A stretch of 64,000 nt of DNA. It comes from a virus. The stretch is taken from the IMG/VR virus record IMGVR_UViG_3300021375_000025, positions 1 to 64,000 of that record. The stretch is one strand, 5' to 3'. The translations under genes and the position numbers were made by a program. The notes below the pieces were generated by a model. It searched no databases and was not told the origin of the DNA. It was given only the letters and a program-made list of their open reading frames with translations. Shown piece after piece: positions 48,511 to 59,670 of this stretch. The first letter of the stretch is position 1. Each line of letters starts with the position of its first letter.

Positions 48511-51500
48511 TGAGCCAATATTCACAATTAAGACGTGCAGGATTGCCGTCGATATTTGTCTACGATGTTCCGGATAATTTACCACTGGTAAATGTTACAG
48601 CAGGTACTATAGCATTTATAGAAAGTATATCAGGTTTATTCATTTACAGCAATGGTTGGAGACCATTAGATACTAGTTCCGACGGTCCAGTAATAAGCGT
48701 AGCACCGTTAAGTATTAGTGTAGAATCAGGAACAGAGTATACAACAACTATCGAAGCTAGTGACCCGGACGGTCTACCTGTTGTGTATAGTATAACAACT
48801 ACAGGTAATGTTGCAGAAAATACCGAAGTCAGTATTGATGAGGACACTGGTGTACTTACACTACTAAGTAATAATCCATATACAGATAACTTTAGTATTA
48901 TTCTTACAGTAAGCGACGGAGTTTTTGCAACCACAAGAACAATACCTGTAACAATTGAAAATAGATTACCAGTATTTACAGTTGAACCAGCAGAAGCAAT
49001 AACTGGTAATGTTGGTACAGAATTTAGTTACCAATATACTGTTACAGATCCGGACGATAGTACATCATTAACTTATACAATTGACGAAATATTATCTCCA
49101 GCCTTTCCTAATTTTCAACCTCTTCAAACAATATATTCTAATAATGCATTTGATAACCGGGGCTATAGTTTTTATAGCAGTACCGGTGGCAACTATCTTG
49201 CATTGTTGCCATCGACTGAGGCACTGGGGTCAGGTAGAATACGAGACGGAATTTATATATATAAATATGACCAAACTGATAACAAATTTAAACTATTCCA
49301 AAAAAATATAACTGTTCAAAATCCAGTTGACTCAAATAACAATTCGGAACTTTCACCGTCTGCAATTAATAACGAATTCTTCTTTGTTACAGAGTACTCG
49401 ACGCTTACTAGCACACGCACTGGAAAGATAATGAAATACGACGAGATAACTGATCAATTTATAGATTGGGCTGGCGGAACATTAGGATCAGAAGTAAATG
49501 CAGGCAACAGCTTTAGAGGAAGCAGTGCTACATTTTGCAAAACTAGCAATAACGAAACCGCACTAATAATGGGAATGAATGGCGGCAGCGGTAATGACAT
49601 TATAGTATGGGTATACGATTCCCAAAGCGATACATGGATATTAAAAGTTACTGAAATATATTCAAATGATAATAAATTTTTAACTGCTACGGGCGGAAAT
49701 GTCATAGATAGAGATGTAGTTGTCTTTGCCGCAAATCAATTAAATGTAAATCCTTGGAGAGAATACGAAATTGCAACACACGACGATCGAGAAGGCGGAA
49801 CTACAGCAGTATTTGAGTTAAATTTAATCGGTGAAGATCAAGGTTCGGTTACTGCTAACTCATATGCTCTAGTACCTCGGGTTGTTGCAGCAGGATCAAA
49901 TGCCGCGCACGGCCTAGCAAAAAGTATAGAACCTAATGATAATAGTGGCTGGAACCCTGTCGGGACTTTTTTCACAGATGAAAATACTTTATGGTGTGCG
50001 CATTACGACGGAACTTTATTTAAAGTTACAAGAGGAAATACACTCGATAGTGCAAATGGATCAGCTTGGTTAAGTGGCGATAACTATCCATCGCCAGCTA
50101 CTCCATCGGTAAGTCTAGCAGGTTACACCGGCGGGAGTGCAGTTATTAAAAAATATGCTCCTACATCAGCAGCATACACTCCGTCATTATCAGCTATGGT
50201 TAATGCAATAAAGTACTTAGACAGACTTGTAGTTAACGGCAATATTGGTAGTTTAGGATCTTATAAATTTATAATAGACGATGAAGCAAGTACTGTACAA
50301 TATGTAGATGAGTTTGATACGACAAGTTACCCAATGTCAGTATTTGGAAGGCCGGGCCCGAGTGGAAATCAGCAAGCAGTATGTCTATTTAATAGAGACA
50401 ACGGGTTACTAATTTATGTTGATAATAAATCTATACCTGGAGGCTTTGTCAAAACATATACGGTGGGCTTAGATAGTAGTGTAGATGCTAACGGGGTAGT
50501 TAGTGGAAAAGTAAAATCTATAGGCACTTACAATATTACTACTTCGGTGTCTGATAGTATTGATACTATCTTAGATGTTGTTAGTTTGCAGGTTCCTGCA
50601 GGCGTTAATTTTACACAAAATCCATCTAGTACATTAACAATTAGTAGTGCTAATACAGCAACATTTGACACTGATGTAATTGGCAATAATTACGGAGCAC
50701 AAACTCCAAGAATAAAGTTTTCCTCAGATATTCCTCATACACTTAAAGGTTCTATTTCAGGTGCTACTAGTATGGCAGTTAAAGGTAATGATTTAATTGC
50801 ACTAGTAGGAGACGAAGTAAGAGTTTATAATATTAGCGAGTTAGGCGAATTAAGTAGTTCTTATAGTGTAATAAACACTGATGATATTACTAATTCATAT
50901 TCAAAAATTACTAATATCTATGCTACTGAAGACTACTTGATATTAGGGAGAGAAAATAACACAGGTGATGCCGATCTAACAATAGGTCGAGTTACACTAA
51001 CTGATGATGTAGTTGAACGAGATTACGATATATATCGCTCCTCAAGTAGGAGTTATGAAAACTATGTAGATACTAACTGGTACTACTTTACTGATTTACA
51101 TCAAAACGATTTAGACGCAACACAGTTTATTGAATTTAGTTATAGCGTCTCTATTACTAATGGTAACAGGCAATACGACGGCCTTTTACTATCTATAAAA
51201 AAATATGATCCCATTAGTAATGCTGTTTCGACGGTAGCTACTAGAGCTGTTGCTCCGTCAATAGATACAGACGAATATAATAGACCTAAGTTTTTTAGAT
51301 CACACCATCGTGACTACCAAGGTGCTGCCGGAACTGGAATAATTTGGCTCATGTGGCACGGAACTTACCCAGAAGGTGCTGAAGTAATAAAATTGACCTA
51401 TACTAACAATTCAATCTCATTTGTTAGTTCTTCTAGAACTACTAGCGGGATAGGGATAGGAAATCATGGCCCGAGCTATGACCAAGGCCATCACCCTGCA

Positions 51501-54500
51501 GCATCATCGTCTGACGGTACTTGGTTTGCAACTGGATACGATTATAGACAGCTTTACGTATCTAATGGAACTATTGCCAAAAGATTTAGCGAAGCTGTGG
51601 GGCAAGATGTTAATTTTAAGCAAGTTGGATTTGTAAAAATATCCGGTGTGTATCATCTAGTAACAACAACGAAGATTAACAGTACTAATTATAGTGTTGA
51701 ACTATGGGATTTTGATCCTGCTGATCTTTCACCTAACGGTACTATTACACTATTAGATTCATTTAGTACAACAAATATTAACGATTCTTATAAGATATTA
51801 GGTCCAATAGCTTCGGACGATGATAATAATATTATTGTTGGTCTTACTCGATTTAGTGTTAATGCGCTATCTAAAACATTAACTATGGAATCAAATAATA
51901 TAGGCGCCGCAAGTACTGGACTATACGAGTATACTAGCCTTTACACCGGTAGTAATATGCAAAGACTAGAATATGATTCAACTCTTTCGCTATGGTTAGT
52001 ATATCCTGGACTTACTTTGCCAGCAGGCGATGATATTCATCAAAGTCGAAATAGTACAATTAGTGCATTTAGTTTAAATCCTATTACTAAGGTAATTACT
52101 TTGGTTGAAAGCGCTTATCCTCATACCCTAAGTAATCAAGATTCTTACACAGGAGTTAACAGTAAAGGTCAATTTTTTACAAGCGAACAAAGTTCAAAAA
52201 GAAGTACGTCCACTCTTGAAGCATCATATCGACAGTGGTACTACTACGGCCATTGGTATCACAGAGGATCTATTTTTGGAGCTGGTGCCTTAGAATTTTA
52301 TGATAATGATTATAATCATCATAGTAGCTTACAATTTCCTTCATCAGTATCAAATCCAGGATTTGGTAATCTCGCTGGAGGAATATTACAAAACACTGGT
52401 GCTACATCTGATGATACTTATTTGGTTATCGGGCAACCTTGGATTACCCCACAAGGTGGAATGTCATCTTATATTTTTAATATCGATACATCAGAATGGA
52501 GTTTACACTCTTCTCTAACTAGCCACAATCAGTGGAGCGAGGCCGAGGTTACCAACAATAATTTTGGACATAGTTTGGCAAAATTCGGCAACATCATCCT
52601 AGAAGCAGGACCGAGACTAATTGATGCAGCAGGCTGGGCAATTGATTGGAATGATCATGTTACAGTATTAGGTAACAGAGATGGAGAACTTAGAAGAGAT
52701 TATATTTTTGCTGAGAGACAAACAAATGGTATGTTGGACGAAATCATTGATCAATCAAGACGAGGATTTGCACAACGAGTGTTTGCAAAAAGTTACATGG
52801 CATGGGCTTCACCTGAGAATGTAACTGTCTTTAATTCAGCATCAAATAACCCTACAAAATCTATACAAGAGACTATTAAACAGTCGCCGCAAACATTTAC
52901 TACAACTGACTATCATCTACTTTCGCCTCCGGTAGCATTTACTGGCAGTCTTAGATCTTCTGATGATGCACGTCACGGATTATTTTTAACCGATCCTGAA
53001 ACTGATAGAGCATTACTATTTGAACCACCTGGGGATTTTACTATAGAGTTTCATTATAGATGTAGCGATACTATTGGTAGTGTATCAAGTATTATTACAG
53101 CTGAGGCTTTTACTAATGATTTTAACATTGCTGGAAAAGGTTTTGGTATTAGGATATTAGGAGGACGGCTTGAATTTCATGAAAATTATTACCAACCATC
53201 AACTTTTCGAGGTGTTAAATGGCTCGATGTAGCACCTAATGACGGCGTATGGCGACATTATGCAATTGTTTATAATAGTGTGGAAGAAACACATACCTTA
53301 TGGGTAAATGGTATAAAAATAAGTCAACAGGCATCAACAGTTGTCAGCAATCCTAAGATTTGGAAATCTGTAACACCTACATCTTCATCACCGACTTATA
53401 ATTGGACATTGTTAGGCACTACTGAGAGACAAGCCGGTGATCAAGTGTTTGATATTGCTAATTTCATTATAACATACGATGCACAGTATGATACTAACGA
53501 TAATCAGATTGACATAAGTGTATATAGTAAACTATTACCAGATAAAGATCTTACTAATGCTTGGCTAGCTATTGGCATAAATGGCTTAATAGAGTATAGT
53601 AGGAATCATAATGTGGAGAATGTCGGCATAGGCCTCAGCGGCACACCTAGTACATATACTCCATCGAATATTACTACATCAGGCTGGGGCAGACATATAT
53701 CAGGAAATGATAATATGTTAGCAACTGCATCTACAGGTAGTTTATTTATATTCGCTCGAGATGTGCATAATAAGTTTAATATCGAACAGCCCATAAATAT
53801 TTCAGGCATTGAAGATATTAGTGTCCTTGATAACGAAGCAGACAGTGTTATATTACTAACTAATACAGGCGTAAAAGTGTACAGCAGAGACATATCAAAT
53901 TATTTTAAAAATTCTACTAGTTTATCAAGTGGCGCAGTTGTATTATATCCTAACTTATTAGCATCAGGAAATTATACATTAAAAAGTATAGCCACTGACG
54001 GAGTCGATGTTAGGATAAAAGATACAGCAATTACACAAAACGCTGTATTTGATTATTCTAGCGTTACAGACACTACGATTGCATTAGAATGGGGAAACAC
54101 TGACGTACAGACACTTCCGGTTAGCGATACATTTGATACTACATGGCATTATGCGTTTACTGACAGTACAGAGTCACTAAGTCAGATCGAGTTGAGCGAA
54201 AGTAGTGATGGTTATGAACTAACGGTGGCTCCGGATACAATTACACATGATAAGTTTGTAATAGATTTAGATGTCGAAGTAGGCGACGAAAGAGAGACGG
54301 CGGCAACCCTTACATATAACACTTATAGCAGCTGGAAGCTAGGACCGTTCGACGGCGGCGATTTACGAGGCAGTGCTGTTGTAAATCGTAAAACCCCTAA
54401 TTTAAACGGAAACGAACAAGCAGATCAAAGTTACTACTACGGATATGCACTAGATATGTCAGACCAAGATGTGCCTGGATCGACATCTGGTTCATATGTT

Positions 54501-56027
54501 GTAGTTGGACAGCCTAGAAGTAATTGGGACAACACTGACGTAATGACCGAAACTGGAGAAGTTTATGTTTACCAATTGCAATTAGACGGCGGCAATACTG
54601 TGTGGAATCAAGTACAAAGAATACAAGATACATATGTTCCTGGACTTGCGGCAAATGCTGCCGGGAAAGCATTTGGACACGCAGTCAGTATTACGCCAGA
54701 TGGTAATACACTAGTCATCGGCGCACCTACAATTGCTTATGGTAGTGTCGATCCTGAAGTGTCGGGACAAAATCATAGTGCAGCAGTCTACACAAAAAAC
54801 GCCACCGGCACGTTTGTCAAAATTCAAGATATTGATTTTAGAGACATATACAATATTACTGGCAAGCTTGGACTAAGATGTGAAATAAGTGACGATGCTA
54901 GTACCATTGTGTTTAGTGACTACAACTATGGTACTAACAATGGTATTGTTGCAGTGTTTAAAAAGGTAGGCAGTTCTTATAATAGTTTCCAGTTGATAGA
55001 TCATATAACAAGTCTCTGGAGTGATGGTTCTCGCACAGGACAAGATCTTGCAATAAGCGGAGACGGTAGTGTAATAGCAATCGGACAACCGGGAGACGGT
55101 AATGCGCAATCCGGAAAAGTTCTAGTTTACAAATATACCACAGGAGGCTATCAGCTAGTACATTCTCTTGCAGCTAACTATGAAGGAGACGACTTTGGTT
55201 ACAGTGTAGATATGACTCCAGACGGTGGAACTATTGTTGTAGGTTGTCCGGGCTTTAATGAAGATAGAGGAACAGTATACACATTTACAGGAAATGTTAA
55301 TGACGGATATACCCAAGGTTATATACTAGCACCCAATGACGAATTTTATACTCCTCGTCAAAGAACTGGTCATAGTGTGTCAATAGATAAGTTTGCTAGT
55401 ACAATTATTGCAGGAGCGCCTTATCATGGTCCTGACGGAAGGCCAGCAGAATTTGATAGTACTGGCGAAGTTGGTAGAGTTATAACGTTCTATAATAATG
55501 CAGGAACTTGGACTTATGCTAACTCTTACATTCCTACAGGGTTAAGAAACTATATTAAAAATACCAGTGTCGATTTTTGGCTTGCTAGACAATTTGGTTC
55601 TAATGCAGTAATTGCTCCAAGCGGTTATCAATGTGTAGTAGGCGACTTTATTACAGAAGAAATTACTATTCTTAGTCCTTCTAAAGTAAATCTTAACTCA
55701 GAAATATTAAATAGTGCTTACAACTTTACAACTGATTATTCTACAGGAATATTAGAGTCAGGTAATATAACAGCAGGCGGCACCACAATTGAAATTGAAC
55801 TTCCTGATTTGTGGCCGACTGGTATAGACAGTGTACAAAACTATACTATAGGCGATACAACAAATGTCGACGGAATAATTGTAAGTGCATCTATTGTAAA
55901 CAGAACACTTACAATTAGTCATACATCAGATGCATCAGGGTCTAGCACTATCGAAATATTGCCGCCGGCAGCAGTTAGACAAGGCCTAACACTAAACAGC
56001 ACTATCATTAAGTTAAATTGGGTATAA
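48510..56027 (+). CDS. Giant adhesin (2505 aa) with cadherin-like, LamG-like and beta-propeller domains
   Basis: N-terminal 55 residues (YSQLRRAGLPSIFVYDVPDN and AGTIAFIESISGLFIYSNGW) match the N-termini of the genes at 56034 and 57717. Next a cadherin/Ig-like domain (DPDGLPVVYSITTTGN, LTVSDG) appears. A laminin-G/concanavalin-like domain follows around residues 1500-1680 (WRHYAIVYNSVEETHTLWVN). The C-terminal quarter carries FG-GAP-like propeller repeats (AFGHAVSITPDGNTLVIGAP, DFGYSVDMTPDGGTIVVGCP). Such domains bind glycans or proteins, so this is a strong receptor-binding candidate. TAATG overlap with the upstream fibre. Confidence 0.75.
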   Translation: MSQYSQLRRAGLPSIFVYDVPDNLPLVNVTAGTIAFIESISGLFIYSNGWRPLDTSSDGPVISVAPLSISVESGTEYTTTIEASDPDGLPVVYSITTTGNVAENTEVSIDEDTGVLTLLSNNPYTDNFSIILTVSDGVFATTRTIPVTIENRLPVFTVEPAEAITGNVGTEFSYQYTVTDPDDSTSLTYTIDEILSPAFPNFQPLQTIYSNNAFDNRGYSFYSSTGGNYLALLPSTEALGSGRIRDGIYIYKYDQTDNKFKLFQKNITVQNPVDSNNNSELSPSAINNEFFFVTEYSTLTSTRTGKIMKYDEITDQFIDWAGGTLGSEVNAGNSFRGSSATFCKTSNNETALIMGMNGGSGNDIIVWVYDSQSDTWILKVTEIYSNDNKFLTATGGNVIDRDVVVFAANQLNVNPWREYEIATHDDREGGTTAVFELNLIGEDQGSVTANSYALVPRVVAAGSNAAHGLAKSIEPNDNSGWNPVGTFFTDENTLWCAHYDGTLFKVTRGNTLDSANGSAWLSGDNYPSPATPSVSLAGYTGGSAVIKKYAPTSAAYTPSLSAMVNAIKYLDRLVVNGNIGSLGSYKFIIDDEASTVQYVDEFDTTSYPMSVFGRPGPSGNQQAVCLFNRDNGLLIYVDNKSIPGGFVKTYTVGLDSSVDANGVVSGKVKSIGTYNITTSVSDSIDTILDVVSLQVPAGVNFTQNPSSTLTISSANTATFDTDVIGNNYGAQTPRIKFSSDIPHTLKGSISGATSMAVKGNDLIALVGDEVRVYNISELGELSSSYSVINTDDITNSYSKITNIYATEDYLILGRENNTGDADLTIGRVTLTDDVVERDYDIYRSSSRSYENYVDTNWYYFTDLHQNDLDATQFIEFSYSVSITNGNRQYDGLLLSIKKYDPISNAVSTVATRAVAPSIDTDEYNRPKFFRSHHRDYQGAAGTGIIWLMWHGTYPEGAEVIKLTYTNNSISFVSSSRTTSGIGIGNHGPSYDQGHHPAASSSDGTWFATGYDYRQLYVSNGTIAKRFSEAVGQDVNFKQVGFVKISGVYHLVTTTKINSTNYSVELWDFDPADLSPNGTITLLDSFSTTNINDSYKILGPIASDDDNNIIVGLTRFSVNALSKTLTMESNNIGAASTGLYEYTSLYTGSNMQRLEYDSTLSLWLVYPGLTLPAGDDIHQSRNSTISAFSLNPITKVITLVESAYPHTLSNQDSYTGVNSKGQFFTSEQSSKRSTSTLEASYRQWYYYGHWYHRGSIFGAGALEFYDNDYNHHSSLQFPSSVSNPGFGNLAGGILQNTGATSDDTYLVIGQPWITPQGGMSSYIFNIDTSEWSLHSSLTSHNQWSEAEVTNNNFGHSLAKFGNIILEAGPRLIDAAGWAIDWNDHVTVLGNRDGELRRDYIFAERQTNGMLDEIIDQSRRGFAQRVFAKSYMAWASPENVTVFNSASNNPTKSIQETIKQSPQTFTTTDYHLLSPPVAFTGSLRSSDDARHGLFLTDPETDRALLFEPPGDFTIEFHYRCSDTIGSVSSIITAEAFTNDFNIAGKGFGIRILGGRLEFHENYYQPSTFRGVKWLDVAPNDGVWRHYAIVYNSVEETHTLWVNGIKISQQASTVVSNPKIWKSVTPTSSSPTYNWTLLGTTERQAGDQVFDIANFIITYDAQYDTNDNQIDISVYSKLLPDKDLTNAWLAIGINGLIEYSRNHNVENVGIGLSGTPSTYTPSNITTSGWGRHISGNDNMLATASTGSLFIFARDVHNKFNIEQPINISGIEDISVLDNEADSVILLTNTGVKVYSRDISNYFKNSTSLSSGAVVLYPNLLASGNYTLKSIATDGVDVRIKDTAITQNAVFDYSSVTDTTIALEWGNTDVQTLPVSDTFDTTWHYAFTDSTESLSQIELSESSDGYELTVAPDTITHDKFVIDLDVEVGDERETAATLTYNTYSSWKLGPFDGGDLRGSAVVNRKTPNLNGNEQADQSYYYGYALDMSDQDVPGSTSGSYVVVGQPRSNWDNTDVMTETGEVYVYQLQLDGGNTVWNQVQRIQDTYVPGLAANAAGKAFGHAVSITPDGNTLVIGAPTIAYGSVDPEVSGQNHSAAVYTKNATGTFVKIQDIDFRDIYNITGKLGLRCEISDDASTIVFSDYNYGTNNGIVAVFKKVGSSYNSFQLIDHITSLWSDGSRTGQDLAISGDGSVIAIGQPGDGNAQSGKVLVYKYTTGGYQLVHSLAANYEGDDFGYSVDMTPDGGTIVVGCPGFNEDRGTVYTFTGNVNDGYTQGYILAPNDEFYTPRQRTGHSVSIDKFASTIIAGAPYHGPDGRPAEFDSTGEVGRVITFYNNAGTWTYANSYIPTGLRNYIKNTSVDFWLARQFGSNAVIAPSGYQCVVGDFITEEITILSPSKVNLNSEILNSAYNFTTDYSTGILESGNITAGGTTIEIELPDLWPTGIDSVQNYTIGDTTNVDGIIVSASIVNRTLTISHTSDASGSSTIEILPPAAVRQGLTLNSTIIKLNWV

Positions 56028-56033
56028 TAAAAA

Positions 56034-57713
56034 ATGGCAATATATAAAATTATAAAAAATAGTTCAACTAAAAAACTAGGAATATACGGTGCTCCGGAAG
56101 AATTGCCCAGTGATGCACTAGCTGCTGATTTAGCATTTGTTGCAAGTGTAGGTAGATTGTTTGTGTATACTGGCGCCGGTTGGCTACCTGTCATTTCAGA
56201 TAACGCTGCACCTACATGGTTGTCTAAACCTGATGTTAATGTTACAATACTAATAGGAAATACTTATTCGAACACTCTTGCATATCTAGATCCTGAAGAC
56301 ATTGCAGGAACTTTTACATACCAGCTAACGTCTGGTAGCTTAGGCGATAACACATTAACTACAGACAACGAAAATTTTAATATACAAGGAATAGAAGCAG
56401 CAACTTTTAATTTAACATTTAGAGCAAGTGATACTGTTAACGAAATTGTAAGCACAACTAGTTTTGTAGTTAGAAAAGAACGATGGAATGTTGAGCAAAC
56501 TAGTACACTTAATTTAAATCAAACGTTTGCAAATACACACTTAGGTAATGCTATTGCAATTGACGACACAGGTGTTTATGCTGTTGCAGGCGCTTACAAC
56601 TACGGCAGTCCTAGTAGTAGTGCAGGGAGAATAACATTTTTGAAACGCAACGGTGCTAGTTGGACAAATTTAGGAGAATTTTCTGCAACTGATGCAGGTC
56701 TAGGTGATCAGTTTGGTTACAGTGTAAGTATAAACGAAGACGGAAATTTTGCGGCAGTTGGCTCATGGGCAGACGACAACGACGGCTATATCAACAACGG
56801 AGCAGTTTACATTTTTGCTAGAACCGGAGACGTTTGGGTGCAGATACACAAGGAACACGGACCAGCTGCTAACAATGCATACTTTGGCAAAAGCGTTGCT
56901 ATAAGAAACAATATATTGTTTGCAGGTGCGCCGGGAGTTAATAGTAATCGAGGCGCAGTATACACTTATACTACTACTAACTCGGGAATTACATGGACAC
57001 CGGGTTTGTCGTATACATCAGTAACCGGAACTAGCGCCAGCAGTTTATTTGGAGAAACTATTGCGGTTGCTGTAGAAGACGACAGCACACAGCCTGATGT
57101 AACACTTGTAGTTGGTGCTCCAGGAGATAGTTTGAGTAGAGGCGCTGCATTTGCAATTGACAATGATATTGGAGACTGGACAACCGGTGGTGGAGCAACT
57201 GTTACTACGACAAAACTTACAGGGCAATACGACGGCGCTGGTGATCAGTTTGGTGCTAGCCTAAGTATACTAGCTGGTAAGATTGTTGTCGGAGTTCCGT
57301 TTAGTGATTTTAACACACTAGAGGGCGGCTTAGCTTATCAATTCTATTATAACACAGCAAACAACAGCTGGACAGAACAAAATATTATACAACCTGAAGA
57401 CCCTGCAAATTATGATTATTTTGGTAAGAGTGTTAGTATTAGTACAAATACAGAATATCCTGCAGAAACAATCAAAGACACAGTAATGATAGGTGCGTCT
57501 GGTAAAAATGCTGCCTACGGATTTGCATGGAACAGTGATAATAGCACTTACGAACAACTAACAAAAGTTGTACCCGGTAATATTTCCGCTGGTGATGCAT
57601 TCGGAAGTGCTGTTGCAATAAATGGTAACTACGGATTAGTGAGTGCAATAAATAGAAATAGTACCGGCGGCATTAGTAACGTAGGTGAAATATTCCACAT
57701 CAGTTTAGGATAA
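56034..57713 (+). CDS. Adhesin with cadherin-like and beta-propeller domains (559 aa)
   Basis: A smaller relative of the 2505-aa protein. N-terminal module YKIIKNSSTKKLGIYGAPEE with LAFVASVGRLFVYTGAGW, then one cadherin/Ig-like domain (YSNTLAYLDPEDIAGTFTYQ to FTFRASD-type end), then four or more FG-GAP-like propeller blades (LGDQFGYSVSINEDGNFAAV, AYFGKSVAIRNNILFAGAPG, DQFGASLSILAGKIVVGVPF, DAFGSAVAINGNYGLVSA). It starts 6 bp after its larger neighbour and is followed 3 bp later by a third copy, so the three probably arose by duplication. Confidence 0.75.
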   Translation: MAIYKIIKNSSTKKLGIYGAPEELPSDALAADLAFVASVGRLFVYTGAGWLPVISDNAAPTWLSKPDVNVTILIGNTYSNTLAYLDPEDIAGTFTYQLTSGSLGDNTLTTDNENFNIQGIEAATFNLTFRASDTVNEIVSTTSFVVRKERWNVEQTSTLNLNQTFANTHLGNAIAIDDTGVYAVAGAYNYGSPSSSAGRITFLKRNGASWTNLGEFSATDAGLGDQFGYSVSINEDGNFAAVGSWADDNDGYINNGAVYIFARTGDVWVQIHKEHGPAANNAYFGKSVAIRNNILFAGAPGVNSNRGAVYTYTTTNSGITWTPGLSYTSVTGTSASSLFGETIAVAVEDDSTQPDVTLVVGAPGDSLSRGAAFAIDNDIGDWTTGGGATVTTTKLTGQYDGAGDQFGASLSILAGKIVVGVPFSDFNTLEGGLAYQFYYNTANNSWTEQNIIQPEDPANYDYFGKSVSISTNTEYPAETIKDTVMIGASGKNAAYGFAWNSDNSTYEQLTKVVPGNISAGDAFGSAVAINGNYGLVSAINRNSTGGISNVGEIFHISLG

Positions 57714-57716
57714 AAT

Positions 57717-59633
57717 ATGACTGCATCATATAGAAATATAAAAAACAGCGCAAGTAAAAATTATGTAACGTACGAGTTACCGGAAGATTTACCACTGTCT
57801 AATATTATACAAGGAACACTAGCTTTTGTTAAAAGTGTGTCGAGCCTATATGTATACGACAGTGGTTGGCAACCTATACAACTTTCAAACGAAGTACCTA
57901 CACTAAACAACGTGCCTCCTGCAACTGTTAGTATTCCGATTGGGGGCTCGTACAGTATTGATCTTGCTGCAACAGATCCTGACGGATTGCCGATTACATG
58001 GAGTTACGAAGTTGTTGGCGGTAGTTTAAGTATCAATACACTAAGTCTAAATCAAAATACATTTAGTTTTGGTGCACTAGATGATACTAGTTTTACTGTT
58101 AGATTTACAGCAAGTGACAGTGTAAACACAATAACTTCAGATACAGTTTTTACAATTACAAATCAAGCACCGAGTGCTCCAACACTGCTATCAGACGGTA
58201 CTTTATCTGTAACTGTATCTGCTCTTGAGTATGGACAAACATTAAACTATGAGTTTACCTCTGTTGATCCTGAAGGTGCATCTGTGATTTGGTCCTATGC
58301 GCCGCCGGACGAAGACCCTAATGATGTTATAATTAATTCAGCGTTGTCCAATAATGTACTAACTATTATTCCAGGCCAAGACACATCTCGACAAGTATTT
58401 GATATAACTGCAAGTGATGGCAAATACTCAACAACTAGTGAGTTTAACTTTGGACTTCAACGGCCGGTCTTCCCCTATAATACTATCCAAACTACATTAA
58501 ATAATCCATTGACTACAAATTTTAATGATTATTTTGGTGGGCCCGGTAAAAAAACAGATTTGTGGAAAGATTTTCTAATAGTAGGATTTTTAGCCAGCGG
58601 CGTAAATAGAGTGTACGTTTATAAAAAAAATCAATCTAATCAATATGTATTTGAAGACGAATTAGATCCTCCGAGCGGAACATTTCTTAGTTTTGGACGA
58701 TGTGTTTTAATTTACGACGACTATGCATATATAAGTGCAAATGAAGAAGTATCTCCAGGAGTTGCACCTGGAGTTGTGTTGATATACCAAAGAGGCGGTA
58801 GTGGAACGTGGACTTATGTAAATAAATTAACTGGCATTGATACAAATTTTGGTAAAACTATTGATATTTTTAAAGATAAATTAATTATAAACAATAACTA
58901 TTATACAGGCAGTGATTCTACTTGGACTCTATCACAGACAATAAGTATCCCCAATTATCCTGGAACATCTATTGCCGTTTGCGGCAGCAGCTGGGCAACA
59001 AGTGTTGCAATTCATAATAATGTGTTGTGCATCAGCGCAATTCATAGAAATTCTGAAATCACAGGTAGTAGTCTATCTCAACAAGGACTAGTAGCTGTAT
59101 TTGATTACGATAGTGACAACGACGAGTTTGTATTTGATACACCGTTGTTTTCTTCAGTTGACGAAAACAACGGTATTGGACTTCAGGAAACTATAGCAAT
59201 ATATGATGATACTATTGTGTTAGGAGCGCCTGAACGAGGCGGCGGCTATGGCGGGATCTACATCTGGACAAGGCCATCTGACACCAATACCTGGACCTTG
59301 CAACTAGAGTATTTTAGTGACAAACTTAATGATCATTTTGGAGAGTGTGTCGATATCTGGGACACTGAAATTGTAACTACTGGTAGGAAAAACCGCTCTA
59401 ATAGTTCTTATGCAACTATGTGGATATTTTATGGTAGTAATCAAGCTAATGGTCGCAGTTGGCCAAATAACCCTCCAACCTGGAGAGAATTTACAGACGC
59501 TGAATTAACAGACGGATTTAGCGGCGCAAATCAAGAGTTTAACATTACAAAGATACAGTGGAATAATATTGTTGTCGGCGGATATAATGTAGGAACTAAC
59601 GGTAGATTATTTACTTTTTCTGCTAGTGGTTAA
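57717..59633 (+). CDS. Adhesin with cadherin-like and beta-propeller domains (638 aa)
   Basis: Third member of the set. N-terminus ASYRNIKNSASKNYVTYELP with LAFVKSVSSLYVYDSGWQPI is close to that of the gene at 56034. Two cadherin-like domains follow (DPDGLPITWSYEVVGGSLSI; DPEGASVIWSYAPPDED), then propeller-like repeats of weaker form (YFGGPGKKTDLWKDFLIVGF, LSFGRCVLIYDDYAYISANE, DHFGECVDIWDTEIVTTGR). The end GGYNVGTNGRLFTFSASG closes the propeller. Probably surface-exposed and involved in host binding. Confidence 0.75.
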   Translation: MTASYRNIKNSASKNYVTYELPEDLPLSNIIQGTLAFVKSVSSLYVYDSGWQPIQLSNEVPTLNNVPPATVSIPIGGSYSIDLAATDPDGLPITWSYEVVGGSLSINTLSLNQNTFSFGALDDTSFTVRFTASDSVNTITSDTVFTITNQAPSAPTLLSDGTLSVTVSALEYGQTLNYEFTSVDPEGASVIWSYAPPDEDPNDVIINSALSNNVLTIIPGQDTSRQVFDITASDGKYSTTSEFNFGLQRPVFPYNTIQTTLNNPLTTNFNDYFGGPGKKTDLWKDFLIVGFLASGVNRVYVYKKNQSNQYVFEDELDPPSGTFLSFGRCVLIYDDYAYISANEEVSPGVAPGVVLIYQRGGSGTWTYVNKLTGIDTNFGKTIDIFKDKLIINNNYYTGSDSTWTLSQTISIPNYPGTSIAVCGSSWATSVAIHNNVLCISAIHRNSEITGSSLSQQGLVAVFDYDSDNDEFVFDTPLFSSVDENNGIGLQETIAIYDDTIVLGAPERGGGYGGIYIWTRPSDTNTWTLQLEYFSDKLNDHFGECVDIWDTEIVTTGRKNRSNSSYATMWIFYGSNQANGRSWPNNPPTWREFTDAELTDGFSGANQEFNITKIQWNNIVVGGYNVGTNGRLFTFSASG

Positions 59634-59654
59634 TATTTACATAAATACATTAAC
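59629..59654 (+). promoter_or_regulatory. Late-type box CATAAATA inside a hairpin
   Basis: CATAAATA (59640-59647) lies between GTTAAT (59629-59634) and ATTAAC (59649-59654), which pair, with ATTT and AAAT extending the stem. The gene at 59671 has its ribosome site (ATAGGAA) outside the stem, so this is a promoter and perhaps an RNA end for the preceding gene, not a start-blocking structure. Confidence 0.45.
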
Positions 59655-59670
59655 AGCATAGGAATACAAC

